In this document: positions 1-13,782 of the stretch, piece by piece
Position numbering within the stretch: position 1 is the first letter of the stretch
Layout: each line of letters opens with the position of its first letter
Assembly (NCBI GenBank): GCA_030374805.1
Contig: JARGSG010000091.1
Coordinates: 1-64,000 of the forward strand
DNA length: 64,000 nt
From: Gracilaria gracilis
Lineage: Eukaryota; Rhodophyta; Florideophyceae; Gracilariales; Gracilariaceae
Direction: 5' to 3'
Notes under the pieces: generated by a model
Told to the model about the DNA's origin: nothing
What the model saw: only the letters and a program-made list of their open reading frames with translations
Databases searched by the model: none
Translations under genes and position numbers: made by a program

Positions 1-835
1 GTATGACGGAGAGAGCGAGTGGTCCATTGCGGTCACTGAAGGATTTCGAGGCGGTGTTGGTAGCAAAGGTTTGACAGAATTGTGTGTAGCAGTACAGAGC
101 GGTATGTAGGCGGCGCTCCGAAAATTGAAAAATGGGCGTGAATTCGTGCACATGTAACAGACTTGGTTCATATTTGCACACCATCCATTGTGCTCAAATT
201 GACCAGAGCGCCATTAAATGAGAGAATATGTACGGCTTGCGTTTAGGAATCCGTGTTAACAAAACACAAAATTCATAGGTACCACCACACACACACAGCG
301 AAAATGGGAGGAGAGAGAGCTGTATGACGGAGAGAGCGAGTTGTCCATTGCGGTCACTGAAGGATTTCGAGGCGGTGTTGGTAGCAAAGGTTTGACAGAA
401 TTGTGTGTAGCAGTACAGAGCGGTATGTAGGCGGCGCTTCGAAAATTGAAAAATGGGCGTGAATTCGTGCACATGTAACAGACTTGGTTCATATTTGCAC
501 ACCATCCATTGTGCTCAAATTGACCAGAGCGCCATTAAATGAGAGAATATGTACGGCTTGCGTTTAGGAATCCGTGTTAACAAAACACAAAATTCATAGG
601 TACCACCACACACACACAGCGAAAATGGGAGGAGAGAGAGCTGTATGACGGAGAGAGCGAGTTGTCCATTGCGGTCACTGAAGGATTTCGAGGCGGTGTT
701 GGTAGCAAAGGTTTGACAGAATTGTGTGTAGCAGTACAGAGCGGTATGTAGGCGGCGCTCCGAAAATTGAAAAATGGGCGTGAATTCGTGCACATGTAAC
801 AGACTTGGTTCATATTTGCACACCATCCATTGTGC

Positions 836-1158
836 TCAAATTGACCAGAGCGCCATTAAATGAGGGAATATGTACGGCTTGCGTTTAGGAATCCGTGTTA
901 ACAAAACACAAAATTCATGGGTACCAATCCACACACACACAGCGAAAATGGGAGGGGGGAGAGCTGTATGACGGAGAGAGCGAGTGGTCCATTGCATTCA
1001 CTGAAGAATTTTAAGGCGGTTTTGGTTGCAAACGTTTGACATAATTGTGTGTAGCAGTACAGAGCGGTATGTAGGCGGCGCTTCGAAAATTGAAAAATGG
1101 GCGTGAATTCGTGCACATGTAACAGACTTGGTTCATATTTGCACACCATCCATTGTGC
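836..1158. repeat. Divergent satellite monomer, type B (323 bp)
   Basis: This monomer carries a block of linked changes: cattgcattcactgaag, aattttaaggcggttttggttgc and cataattg in place of the usual cattgcggtcactgaag, gatttcgaggcggtgttggtagc and cagaattg. It also has two extra bases near the AC run. The same block appears again in the monomer at 6749, so it marks a shared ancestor rather than random change. Confidence 0.85.
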
Positions 1159-4100
1159 TCAAATTGACCAGAGCGCCATTAAATGAGAGAATATGTACGG
1201 CTTGCGTTTAGGAATCCGTGTTAACAAAACACAAAATTCATAGGTACCACCACACACACACAGCGAAAATGGGAGGAGAGAGAGCTGTATGACGGAGAGA
1301 GCGAGTTGTCCATTGCGGTCACTGAAGGATTTCGAGGCGGTGTTGGTAGCAAAGGTTTGACAGAATTGTGTGTAGCAGTACAGAGCGGTATGTAGGCGGC
1401 GCTCCGAAAATTGAAAAATGGGCGTGAATTCGTGCACATGTAACAGACTTGGTTCATATTTGCACACCATCCATTGTGCTCAAATTGACCAGAGCGCCAT
1501 TAAATGAGAGAATATGTACGGCTTGCGTTTAGGAATCCGTGTTAACAAAACACAAAATTCATAGGTACCACCACACACACACAGCGAAAATGGGAGGAGA
1601 GAGAGCTGTATGACGGAGAGAGCGAGTTGTCCATTGCGGTCACTGAAGGATTTCGAGGCGGTGTTGGTAGCAAAGGTTTGACAGAATTGTGTGTAGCAGT
1701 ACAGAGCGGTATGTAGGCGGCGCTTCGAAAATTGAAAAATGGGCGTGAATTCGTGCACATGTAACAGACTTGGTTCATATTTGCACACCATCCATTGTGC
1801 TCAAATTGACCAGAGCGCCATTAAATGAGAGAATATGTACGGCTTGCGTTTAGGAATCCGTGTTAACAAAACACAAAATTCATAGGTACCACCACACACA
1901 CACAGCGAAAATGGGAGGAGAGAGAGCTGTATGACGGAGAGAGCGAGTTGTCCATTGCGGTCACTGAAGGATTTCGAGGCGGTGTTGGTAGCAAAGGTTT
2001 GACAGAATTGTGTGTAGCAGTACAGAGCGGTATGTAGGCGGCGCTTCGAAAATTGAAAAATGGGCGTGAATTCGTGCACATGTAACAGACTTGGTTCATA
2101 TTTGCACACCATCCATTGTGCTCAAATTGACCAGAGCGCCATTAAATGAGAGAATATGTACGGCTTGCGTTTAGGAATCCGTGTTAACAAAACACAAAAT
2201 TCATAGGTACCACCACACACACACAGCGAAAATGGGAGGAGAGAGAGCTGTATGACGGAGAGAGCGAGTTGTCCATTGCGGTCACTGAAGGATTTCGAGG
2301 CGGTGTTGGTAGCAAAGGTTTGACAGAATTGTGTGTAGCAGTACAGAGCGGTATGTAGGCGGCGCTTCGAAAATTGAAAAATGGGCGTGAATTCGTGCAC
2401 ATGTAACAGACTTGGTTCATATTTGCACACCATCCATTGTGCTCAAATTGACCAGAGCGCCATTAAATGAGAGAATATGTACGGCTTGCGTTTAGGAATC
2501 CGTGTTAACAAAACACAAAATTCATAGGTACCACCACACACACACAGCGAAAATGGGAGGAGAGAGAGCTGTATGACGGAGAGAGCGAGTTGTCCATTGC
2601 GGTCACTGAAGGATTTCGAGGCGGTGTTGGTAGCAAACGTTTGACAGAATTGTGTGTAGCAGTACAGAGCGGTATGTAGGCGGCGCTTCGAAAATTGAAA
2701 AATGGGCGTGAATTCGTGCACATGTAACAGACTTGGTTCATATTTGCACACCATCCATTGTGCTCAAATTGACCAGAGCGCCATTAAATGAGAGAATATG
2801 TACGGCTTGCGTTTAGGAATCCGTGTTAACAAAACACAAAATTCATAGGTACCACCACACACACACAGCGAAAATGGGAGGAGAGAGAGCTGTATGACGG
2901 AGAGAGCGAGTTGTCCATTGCGGTCACTGAAGGATTTCGAGGCGGTGTTGGTAGCAAAGGTTTGACAGAATTGTGTGTAGCAGTACAGAGCGGTATGTAG
3001 GCGGCGCTCCGAAAATTGAAAAATGGGCGTGAATTCGTGCACATGTAACAGACTTGGTTCATATTTGCACACCATCCATTGTGCTCAAATTGACCAGAGC
3101 GCCATTAAATGAGAGAATATGTACGGCTTGCGTTTAGGAATCCGTGTTAACAAAACACAAAATTCATAGGTACCACCACACACACACAGCGAAAATGGGA
3201 GGAGAGAGAGCTGTATGACGGAGAGAGCGAGTTGTCCATTGCGGTCACTGAAGGATTTCGAGGCGGTGTTGGTAGCAAAGGTTTGACAGAATTGTGTGTA
3301 GCAGTACAGAGCGGTATGTAGGCGGCGCTTCGAAAATTGAAAAATGGGCGTGAATTCGTGCACATGTAACAGACTTGGTTCATATTTGCACACCATCCAT
3401 TGTGCTCAAATTGACCAGAGCGCCATTAAATGAGAGAATATGTACGGCTTGCGTTTAGGAATCCGTGTTAACAAAACACAAAATTCATAGGTACCACCAC
3501 ACACACACAGCGAAAATGGGAGGAGAGAGAGCTGTATGACGGAGAGAGCGAGTTGTCCATTGCGGTCACTGAAGGATTTCGAGGCGGTGTTGGTAGCAAA
3601 CGTTTGACAGAATTGTGTGTAGCAGTACAGAGCGGTATGTAGGCGGCGCTTCGAAAATTGAAAAATGGGCGTGAATTCGTGCACATGTAACAGACTTGGT
3701 TCATATTTGCACACCATCCATTGTGCTCAAATTGACCAGAGCGCCATTAAATGAGAGAATATGTACGGCTTGCGTTTAGGAATCCGTGTTAACAAAACAC
3801 AAAATTCATAGGTACCACCACACACACACAGCGAAAATGGGAGGAGAGAGAGCTGTATGACGGAGAGAGCGAGTTGTCCATTGCGGTCACTGAAGGATTT
3901 CGAGGCGGTGTTGGTAGCAAAGGTTTGACAGAATTGTGTGTAGCAGTACAGAGCGGTATGTAGGCGGCGCTTCGAAAATTGAAAAATGGGCGTGAATTCG
4001 TGCACATGTAACAGACTTGGTTCATATTTGCACACCATCCATTGTGCTCAAATTGACCAGAGCGCCATTAAATGAGGGAATATGTACGGCTTGCGTTTAG

Positions 4101-5652
4101 GAATCCGTGTTAACAAAACACAAAATTCATAGGTACCACCACACACACACAGCGAAAATGGGAGGGGGGAGAGCTGTATGACGGAGAGAGCGAGTGGTCC
4201 ATTGCGGTCACTGAAGAATTTCGAGGCGGTGTTGGTAGCAAACGTTTGACAGAATTGTGTGTAGCAGTACAGAGCGGTATGTAGGCGGCGCTTCGAAAAT
4301 TGAAAAATGGGCGTGAATTCGTGCACATGTAACAGACTTGGTTCATATTTGCACACCATCCATTGTGCTCAAATTGACCAGAGCGCCATTAAATGAGAGA
4401 ATATGTACGGCTTGCGTTTAGGAATCCGTGTTAACAAAACACAAAATTCATAGGTACCACCACACACACACAGCGAAAATGGGAGGAGAGAGAGCTGTAT
4501 GACGGAGAGAGCGAGTTGTCCATTGCGGTCACTGAAGGATTTCGAGGCGGTGTTGGTAGCAAAGGTTTGACAGAATTGTGTGTAGCAGTACAGAGCGGTA
4601 TGTAGGCGGCGCTTCGAAAATTGAAAAATGGGCGTGAATTCGTGCACATGTAACAGACTTGGTTCATATTTGCACACCATCCATTGTGCTCAAATTGACC
4701 AGAGCGCCATTAAATGAGAGAATATGTACGGCTTGCGTTTAGGAATCCGTGTTAACAAAACACAAAATTCATAGGTACCACCACACACACACAGCGAAAA
4801 TGGGAGGAGAGAGAGCTGTATGACGGAGAGAGCGAGTTGTCCATTGCGGTCACTGAAGGATTTCGAGGCGGTGTTGGTAGCAAACGTTTGACAGAATTGT
4901 GTGTAGCAGTACAGAGCGGTATGTAGGCGGCGCTTCGAAAATTGAAAAATGGGCGTGAATTCGTGCACATGTAACAGACTTGGTTCATATTTGCACACCA
5001 TCCATTGTGCTCAAATTGACCAGAGCGCCATTAAATGAGAGAATATGTACGGCTTGCGTTTAGGAATCCGTGTTAACAAAACACAAAATTCATAGGTACC
5101 ACCACACACACACAGCGAAAATGGGAGGAGAGAGAGCTGTATGACGGAGAGAGCGAGTTGTCCATTGCGGTCACTGAAGGATTTCGAGGCGGTGTTGGTA
5201 GCAAAGGTTTGACAGAATTGTGTGTAGCAGTACAGAGCGGTATGTAGGCGGCGCTTCGAAAATTGAAAAATGGGCGTGAATTCGTGCACATGTAACAGAC
5301 TTGGTTCATATTTGCACACCATCCATTGTGCTCAAATTGACCAGAGCGCCATTAAATGAGAGAATATGTACGGCTTGCGTTTAGGAATCCGTGTTAACAA
5401 AACACAAAATTCATAGGTACCACCACACACACACAGCGAAAATGGGAGGAGAGAGAGCTGTATGACGGAGAGAGCGAGTTGTCCATTGCGGTCACTGAAG
5501 GATTTCGAGGCGGTGTTGGTAGCAAAGGTTTGACAGAATTGTGTGTAGCAGTACAGAGCGGTATGTAGGCGGCGCTTCGAAAATTGAAAAATGGGCGTGA
5601 ATTCGTGCACATGTAACAGACTTGGTTCATATTTGCACACCATCCATTGTGC

Positions 5653-6106
5653 TCAAATTGACCAGAGCGCCATTAAATGAGAGAATATGTACGGCTTGCG
5701 TTTAGGAATCCGTGTTAACAAAACACAAAATTCATAGGTACCACCACACACACACAGCGAAAATGGGAGGGGGGAGAGCTGTATGACGGAGAGAGCGAGT
5801 GGTCCATTGCATTCACTGAAGAATTTTAAGGCGGTTTTGGTGGCCGTGACCAGAGGTTGGACAGAATTGTACGGTGTTAGCATCCGTGTTAACAAAACAC
5901 AAAATTCATAGGTACCACCACACACACACAGCGAAAATGGGAGGAGAGAGAGTACAGAGCGAGTTGTCCATTGCGGTCAATTTCGAGGCGGTGTTGGTGT
6001 AGCAGTACAGAGCGGTATGTAGGCGGCGCTTCGAAAATTGAAAAATGGGCGTGAATTCGTGCACATGTAACAGACTTGGTTCATATTTGCACACCATCCA
6101 TTGTGC
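5653..6106. repeat. Rearranged satellite monomer pair (454 bp instead of 642)
   Basis: Two successive monomers are shortened. The first is of type B and switches, after ggttttggtgg, into the unmatched stretch ccgtgaccagaggttggaca before rejoining the monomer at atccgtgttaac. The second lacks two internal blocks around the GAGAGAG and ggtagcaaagg regions. It is the only place in the array where the 321-bp phase is clearly broken. Confidence 0.8.
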
Positions 6107-6748
6107 TCAAATTGACCAGAGCGCCATTAAATGAGAGAATATGTACGGCTTGCGTTTAGGAATCCGTGTTAACAAAACACAAAATTCATAGGTACCACCA
6201 CACACACACAGCGAAAATGGGAGGAGAGAGAGCTGTATGACGGAGAGAGCGAGTTGTCCATTGCGGTCACTGAAGGATTTCGAGGCGGTGTTGGTAGCAA
6301 AGGTTTGACAGAATTGTGTGTAGCAGTACAGAGCGGTATGTAGGCGGCGCTTCGAAAATTGAAAAATGGGCGTGAATTCGTGCACATGTAACAGACTTGG
6401 TTCATATTTGCACACCATCCATTGTGCTCAAATTGACCAGAGCGCCATTAAATGAGAGAATATGTACGGCTTGCGTTTAGGAATCCGTGTTAACAAAACA
6501 CAAAATTCATAGGTACCACCACACACACACAGCGAAAATGGGAGGAGAGAGAGCTGTATGACGGAGAGAGCGAGTTGTCCATTGCGGTCACTGAAGGATT
6601 TCGAGGCGGTGTTGGTAGCAAAGGTTTGACAGAATTGTGTGTAGCAGTACAGAGCGGTATGTAGGCGGCGCTTCGAAAATTGAAAAATGGGCGTGAATTC
6701 GTGCACATGTAACAGACTTGGTTCATATTTGCACACCATCCATTGTGC

Positions 6749-7069
6749 TCAAATTGACCAGAGCGCCATTAAATGAGAGAATATGTACGGCTTGCGTTTA
6801 GGAATCCGTGTTAACAAAACACAAAATTCATAGGTACCACCACACACACACAGCGAAAATGGGAGGGGGGAGAGCTGTATGACGGAGAGAGCGAGTGGTC
6901 CATTGCATTCACTGAAGAATTTTAAGGCGGTTTTGGTTGCAAACGTTTGACATAATTGTGTGTAGCAGTACAGAGCGGTATGTAGGCGGCGCTTCGAAAA
7001 TTGAAAAATGGGCGTGAATTCGTGCACATGTAACAGACTTGGTTCATATTTGCACACCATCCATTGTGC
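6749..7069. repeat. Divergent satellite monomer, type B (321 bp)
   Basis: It carries the same linked changes as the monomer at 836-1158 (cattgcattcactgaag, ggttttggttgcaaacg, cataattg) but has the standard length. It lies about 5.9 kb from its sister copy. Confidence 0.85.
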
Positions 7070-10000
7070 TCAAATTGACCAGAGCGCCATTAAATGAGAG
7101 AATATGTACGGCTTGCGTTTAGGAATCCGTGTTAACAAAACACAAAATTCATAGGTACCACCACACACACACAGCGAAAATGGGAGGAGAGAGAGCTGTA
7201 TGACGGAGAGAGCGAGTTGTCCATTGCGGTCACTGAAGGATTTCGAGGCGGTGTTGGTAGCAAAGGTTTGACAGAATTGTGTGTAGCAGTACAGAGCGGT
7301 ATGTAGGCGGCGCTCCGAAAATTGAAAAATGGGCGTGAATTCGTGCACATGTAACAGACTTGGTTCATATTTGCACACCATCCATTGTGCTCAAATTGAC
7401 CAGAGCGCCATTAAATGAGAGAATATGTACGGCTTGCGTTTAGGAATCCGTGTTAACAAAACACAAAATTCATAGGTACCACCACACACACACAGCGAAA
7501 ATGGGAGGAGAGAGAGCTGTATGACGGAGAGAGCGAGTTGTCCATTGCGGTCACTGAAGGATTTCGAGGCGGTGTTGGTAGCAAAGGTTTGACAGAATTG
7601 TGTGTAGCAGTACAGAGCGGTATGTAGGCGGCGCTCCGAAAATTGAAAAATGGGCGTGAATTCGTGCACATGTAACAGACTTGGTTCATATTTGCACACC
7701 ATCCATTGTGCTCAAATTGACCAGAGCGCCATTAAATGAGAGAATATGTACGGCTTGCGTTTAGGAATCCGTGTTAACAAAACACAAAATTCATAGGTAC
7801 CACCACACACACACAGCGAAAATGGGAGGAGAGAGAGCTGTATGACGGAGAGAGCGAGTTGTCCATTGCGGTCACTGAAGGATTTCGAGGCGGTGTTGGT
7901 AGCAAACGTTTGACAGAATTGTGTGTAGCAGTACAGAGCGGTATGTAGGCGGCGCTTCGAAAATTGAAAAATGGGCGTGAATTCGTGCACATGTAACAGA
8001 CTTGGTTCATATTTGCACACCATCCATTGTGCTCAAATTGACCAGAGCGCCATTAAATGAGAGAATATGTACGGCTTGCGTTTAGGAATCCGTGTTAACA
8101 AAACACAAAATTCATAGGTACCACCACACACACACAGCGAAAATGGGAGGAGAGAGAGCTGTATGACGGAGAGAGCGAGTTGTCCATTGCGGTCACTGAA
8201 GGATTTCGAGGCGGTGTTGGTAGCAAAGGTTTGACAGAATTGTGTGTAGCAGTACAGAGCGGTATGTAGGCGGCGCTTCGAAAATTGAAAAATGGGCGTG
8301 AATTCGTGCACATGTAACAGACTTGGTTCATATTTGCACACCATCCATTGTGCTCAAATTGACCAGAGCGCCATTAAATGAGAGAATATGTACGGCTTGC
8401 GTTTAGGAATCCGTGTTAACAAAACACAAAATTCATAGGTACCACCACACACACACAGCGAAAATGGGAGGAGAGAGAGCTGTATGACGGAGAGAGCGAG
8501 TTGTCCATTGCGGTCACTGAAGGATTTCGAGGCGGTGTTGGTAGCAAAGGTTTGACAGAATTGTGTGTAGCAGTACAGAGCGGTATGTAGGCGGCGCTTC
8601 GAAAATTGAAAAATGGGCGTGAATTCGTGCACATGTAACAGACTTGGTTCATATTTGCACACCATCCATTGTGCTCAAATTGACCAGAGCGCCATTAAAT
8701 GAGAGAATATGTACGGCTTGCGTTTAGGAATCCGTGTTAACAAAACACAAAATTCATAGGTACCACCACACACACACAGCGAAAATGGGAGGAGAGAGAG
8801 CTGTATGACGGAGAGAGCGAGTTGTCCATTGCGGTCACTGAAGGATTTCGAGGCGGTGTTGGTAGCAAAGGTTTGACAGAATTGTGTGTAGCAGTACAGA
8901 GCGGTATGTAGGCGGCGCTTCGAAAATTGAAAAATGGGCGTGAATTCGTGCACATGTAACAGACTTGGTTCATATTTGCACACCATCCATTGTGCTCAAA
9001 TTGACCAGAGCGCCATTAAATGAGAGAATATGTACGGCTTGCGTTTAGGAATCCGTGTTAACAAAACACAAAATTCATAGGTACCACCACACACACACAG
9101 CGAAAATGGGAGGAGAGAGAGCTGTATGACGGAGAGAGCGAGTTGTCCATTGCGGTCACTGAAGGATTTCGAGGCGGTGTTGGTAGCAAACGTTTGACAG
9201 AATTGTGTGTAGCAGTACAGAGCGGTATGTAGGCGGCGCTTCGAAAATTGAAAAATGGGCGTGAATTCGTGCACATGTAACAGACTTGGTTCATATTTGC
9301 ACACCATCCATTGTGCTCAAATTGACCAGAGCGCCATTAAATGAGAGAATATGTACGGCTTGCGTTTAGGAATCCGTGTTAACAAAACACAAAATTCATA
9401 GGTACCACCACACACACACAGCGAAAATGGGAGGAGAGAGAGCTGTATGACGGAGAGAGCGAGTTGTCCATTGCGGTCACTGAAGGATTTCGAGGCGGTG
9501 TTGGTAGCAAAGGTTTGACAGAATTGTGTGTAGCAGTACAGAGCGGTATGTAGGCGGCGCTCCGAAAATTGAAAAATGGGCGTGAATTCGTGCACATGTA
9601 ACAGACTTGGTTCATATTTGCACACCATCCATTGTGCTCAAATTGACCAGAGCGCCATTAAATGAGAGAATATGTACGGCTTGCGTTTAGGAATCCGTGT
9701 TAACAAAACACAAAATTCATAGGTACCACCACACACACACAGCGAAAATGGGAGGAGAGAGAGCTGTATGACGGAGAGAGCGAGTTGTCCATTGCGGTCA
9801 CTGAAGGATTTCGAGGCGGTGTTGGTAGCAAACGTTTGACAGAATTGTGTGTAGCAGTACAGAGCGGTATGTAGGCGGCGCTTCGAAAATTGAAAAATGG
9901 GCGTGAATTCGTGCACATGTAACAGACTTGGTTCATATTTGCACACCATCCATTGTGCTCAAATTGACCAGAGCGCCATTAAATGAGAGAATATGTACGG

Positions 10001-12984
10001 CTTGCGTTTAGGAATCCGTGTTAACAAAACACAAAATTCATAGGTACCACCACACACACACAGCGAAAATGGGAGGAGAGAGAGCTGTATGACGGAGAGA
10101 GCGAGTTGTCCATTGCGGTCACTGAAGGATTTCGAGGCGGTGTTGGTAGCAAAGGTTTGACAGAATTGTGTGTAGCAGTACAGAGCGGTATGTAGGCGGC
10201 GCTTCGAAAATTGAAAAATGGGCGTGAATTCGTGCACATGTAACAGACTTGGTTCATATTTGCACACCATCCATTGTGCTCAAATTGACCAGAGCGCCAT
10301 TAAATGAGAGAATATGTACGGCTTGCGTTTAGGAATCCGTGTTAACAAAACACAAAATTCATAGGTACCACCACACACACACAGCGAAAATGGGAGGAGA
10401 GAGAGCTGTATGACGGAGAGAGCGAGTTGTCCATTGCGGTCACTGAAGGATTTCGAGGCGGTGTTGGTAGCAAAGGTTTGACAGAATTGTGTGTAGCAGT
10501 ACAGAGCGGTATGTAGGCGGCGCTTCGAAAATTGAAAAATGGGCGTGAATTCGTGCACATGTAACAGACTTGGTTCATATTTGCACACCATCCATTGTGC
10601 TCAAATTGACCAGAGCGCCATTAAATGAGAGAATATGTACGGCTTGCGTTTAGGAATCCGTGTTAACAAAACACAAAATTCATAGGTACCACCACACACA
10701 CACAGCGAAAATGGGAGGAGAGAGAGCTGTATGACGGAGAGAGCGAGTTGTCCATTGCGGTCACTGAAGGATTTCGAGGCGGTGTTGGTAGCAAACGTTT
10801 GACAGAATTGTGTGTAGCAGTACAGAGCGGTATGTAGGCGGCGCTTCGAAAATTGAAAAATGGGCGTGAATTCGTGCACATGTAACAGACTTGGTTCATA
10901 TTTGCACACCATCCATTGTGCTCAAATTGACCAGAGCGCCATTAAATGAGAGAATATGTACGGCTTGCGTTTAGGAATCCGTGTTAACAAAACACAAAAT
11001 TCATAGGTACCACCACACACACACAGCGAAAATGGGAGGAGAGAGAGCTGTATGACGGAGAGAGCGAGTTGTCCATTGCGGTCACTGAAGGATTTCGAGG
11101 CGGTGTTGGTAGCAAAGGTTTGACAGAATTGTGTGTAGCAGTACAGAGCGGTATGTAGGCGGCGCTTCGAAAATTGAAAAATGGGCGTGAATTCGTGCAC
11201 ATGTAACAGACTTGGTTCATATTTGCACACCATCCATTGTGCTCAAATTGACCAGAGCGCCATTAAATGAGAGAATATGTACGGCTTGCGTTTAGGAATC
11301 CGTGTTAACAAAACACAAAATTCATAGGTACCACCACACACACACAGCGAAAATGGGAGGAGAGAGAGCTGTATGACGGAGAGAGCGAGTTGTCCATTGC
11401 GGTCACTGAAGAATTTCGAGGCGGTGTTGGTAGCAAAGGTTTGACAGAATTGTGTGTTGCAGTACAGAGCGGTATGTAGGCGGCGCTTCGAAAATTGAAA
11501 AATGGGCGTGAATTCGTGCACATGTAACAGACTTGGTTCATATTTGCACACCATCCATTGTGCTCAAATTGACCAGAGCGCCATTAAATGAGAGAATATG
11601 TACGGCTTGCGTTTAGGAATCCGTGTTAACAAAACACAAAATTCATAGGTACCACCACACACACACAGCGAAAATGGGAGGAGAGAGAGCTGTATGACGG
11701 AGAGAGCGAGTTGTCCATTGCGGTCACTGAAGGATTTCGAGGCGGTGTTGGTAGCAAAGGTTTGACAGAATTGTGTGTAGCAGTACAGAGCGGTATGTAG
11801 GCGGCGCTCCGAAAATTGAAAAATGGGCGTGAATTCGTGCACATGTAACAGACTTGGTTCATATTTGCACACCATCCATTGTGCTCAAATTGACCAGAGC
11901 GCCATTAAATGAGAGAATATGTACGGCTTGCGTTTAGGAATCCGTGTTAACAAAACACAAAATTCATAGGTACCACCACACACACACAGCGAAAATGGGA
12001 GGAGAGAGAGCTGTATGACGGAGAGAGCGAGTTGTCCATTGCGGTCACTGAAAAATTTCGAGGCGGTGTTGGTAGCAAACGTTTGACAGAATTGTGTGTA
12101 GCAGTACAGAGCGGTATGTAGGCGGCGCTCCGAAAATTGAAAAATGGGCGTGAATTCGTGCACATGTAACAGACTTGGTTCATATTTGCACACCATCCAT
12201 TGTGCTCAAATTGACCAGAGCGCCATTAAATGAGAGAATATGTACGGCTTGCGTTTAGGAATCCGTGTTAACAAAACACAAAATTCATAGGTACCACACA
12301 CACACACAGCGAAAATGGGAGGAGAGAGAGCTGTATGACGGAGAGAGCGAGTGGTCCATTGCGCTCACTGAAGGATTTCGAGGCGGTGTTGGTAGCAAAG
12401 GTTTGACAGAATTGTGTGTAGCAGTACAGAGCGGTATGTAGGCGGCGCTCCGAAAATTGAAAAATGGGCGTGAATTCGTGCACATGTAACAGACTTGGTT
12501 CATATTTGCACACCATCCATTGTGCTCAAATTGACCAGAGCGCCATTAAATGAGAGAATATGTACGGCTTGCGTTTAGGAATCCGTGTTAACAAAACACA
12601 AAATTCATAGGTACCACCACACACACACAGCGAAAATGGGAGGAGAGAGAGCTGTATGACGGAGAGAGCGAGTTGTCCATTGCGGTCACTGAAGGATTTC
12701 GAGGCGGTGTTGGTAGCAAAGGTTTGACAGAATTGTGTGTAGCAGTACAGAGCGGTATGTAGGCGGCGCTTCGAAAATTGAAAAATGGGCGTGAATTCGT
12801 GCACATGTAACAGACTTGGTTCATATTTGCACACCATCCATTGTGCTCAAATTGACCAGAGCGCCATTAAATGAGAGAATATGTACGGCTTGCGGTTAGG
12901 AGTCCGTGTTAACAAAACACAAAATTCATAGGTACCACCACACACACAGCGAAAATGGGAGGAGAGAGAGCTGTATGACGGAGA

Positions 12985-13708
12985 GAGAGCCCCTCTCAGG
13001 GTGATCGCGCGAACCGGGCGTAACTGCGGGGATCACGTCACGACGTGCATAGAGAGGGTGTAAGAACCCAGAAGACGCGTAAGCGGTAGAGAACCACGAC
13101 ACCAGTCGGGATAACGTCACAGCAGTGAAAGCAACACACACAAGAGTGTGGGGCGGGACGCGGTACGCGACGTGGACCACAGGAGTGGGCGAAAACAAAA
13201 ACGGTAAACACCGGTATGCAGTGTAGCAGTACCTGTGTAACAGTGACGACAGAAATAAAGGAAACACGCAAGTAACAGGCGGAATGCCGTGAAGGTGCTG
13301 TAGATGCCGCGAGGCGGATGATGGTCCCTACACAGTGGCGGCAACTCTCCGTGAGGAGGCTAATACTCACCAAGGGTGAAACATCAGAGCCGAACACTCG
13401 GTTGGGTCGTTTACTTCCCCAAAGTTGGGTTGAGCTAAACCTACTAAGTAGTGTAGCCGCCCACTGTCAGTGGTAACTAAATATCCAATATTAATATCTA
13501 GAACACCAGTCAATGGGTGCAAACTTCCCACACGTGTGTGACTGACCAGCAATGCTGTGCACATGACAACTATTTTATATGTTGTACGAATCTACCCAAG
13601 AAAGGGGTGTGCCACGCAGGACATTCATCATCACCTCACCAGAGAGCATCCCCCGTCTATGAATCGCAATAGCGAAACTTCACCCGCGATAGCGTTGCAC
13701 TACATCTC
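12985..13708 (-). repeat. LTR of element 1, left copy (3' LTR)
   Basis: It matches 24317-24943 from agagcccctctcagg through the cccaagaa region. The right limit is inferred from the purine tract (minus strand aggagggggaga) directly followed by TGTAGTGCAACGC. This mirrors the tract plus TGTAGTATAG seen at the 3' LTR of element 2. The satellite begins immediately to the left. The U5 end does not show an obvious CA. Confidence 0.8.
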
Positions 13709-13782
13709 CCCCTCCTGAGGCGCGACGACGACCCGCGAGCGCGTGCATCTTCCTTCTTCAGAGTGTATAAGTACAACTCTCG

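Larger units (their letters stand above)
1..12987. repeat. 321-bp tandem satellite array, about 40 monomers
   Basis: Head-to-tail repeats recur every 321 bp almost without exception (for example 194, 515, 1159, 1480, 1801, 2122). The window opens inside a monomer, so the array continues to the left. Monomers differ at few sites: cgctccg versus cgcttcg, aaaggttt versus aaacgttt, and gtggtcc versus gttgtcc. Each holds a short (AC)n run and a GAGAGAG run. The right edge is abrupt, at the LTR of element 1. Each monomer has a 103-codon open frame on the minus strand, and 321 is a multiple of 3, so the frame stays in register. No start context, protein motif or coding-type substitution pattern supports a gene. 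A centromeric or heterochromatic role is possible but not shown. Confidence 0.97.

Noticed and set aside
1-12987. Repeated 103- and 78-codon frames on the minus strand (MVCKYEPSLLHVH..., MNQVCYMCTNS...)
   Set aside because: They arise because the repeat length is a multiple of 3. Two overlapping frames are equally conserved, and nothing indicates translation.
1-12987. CRISPR-like array
   Set aside because: Whole 321-bp monomers repeat without unique spacers, in a eukaryotic context.
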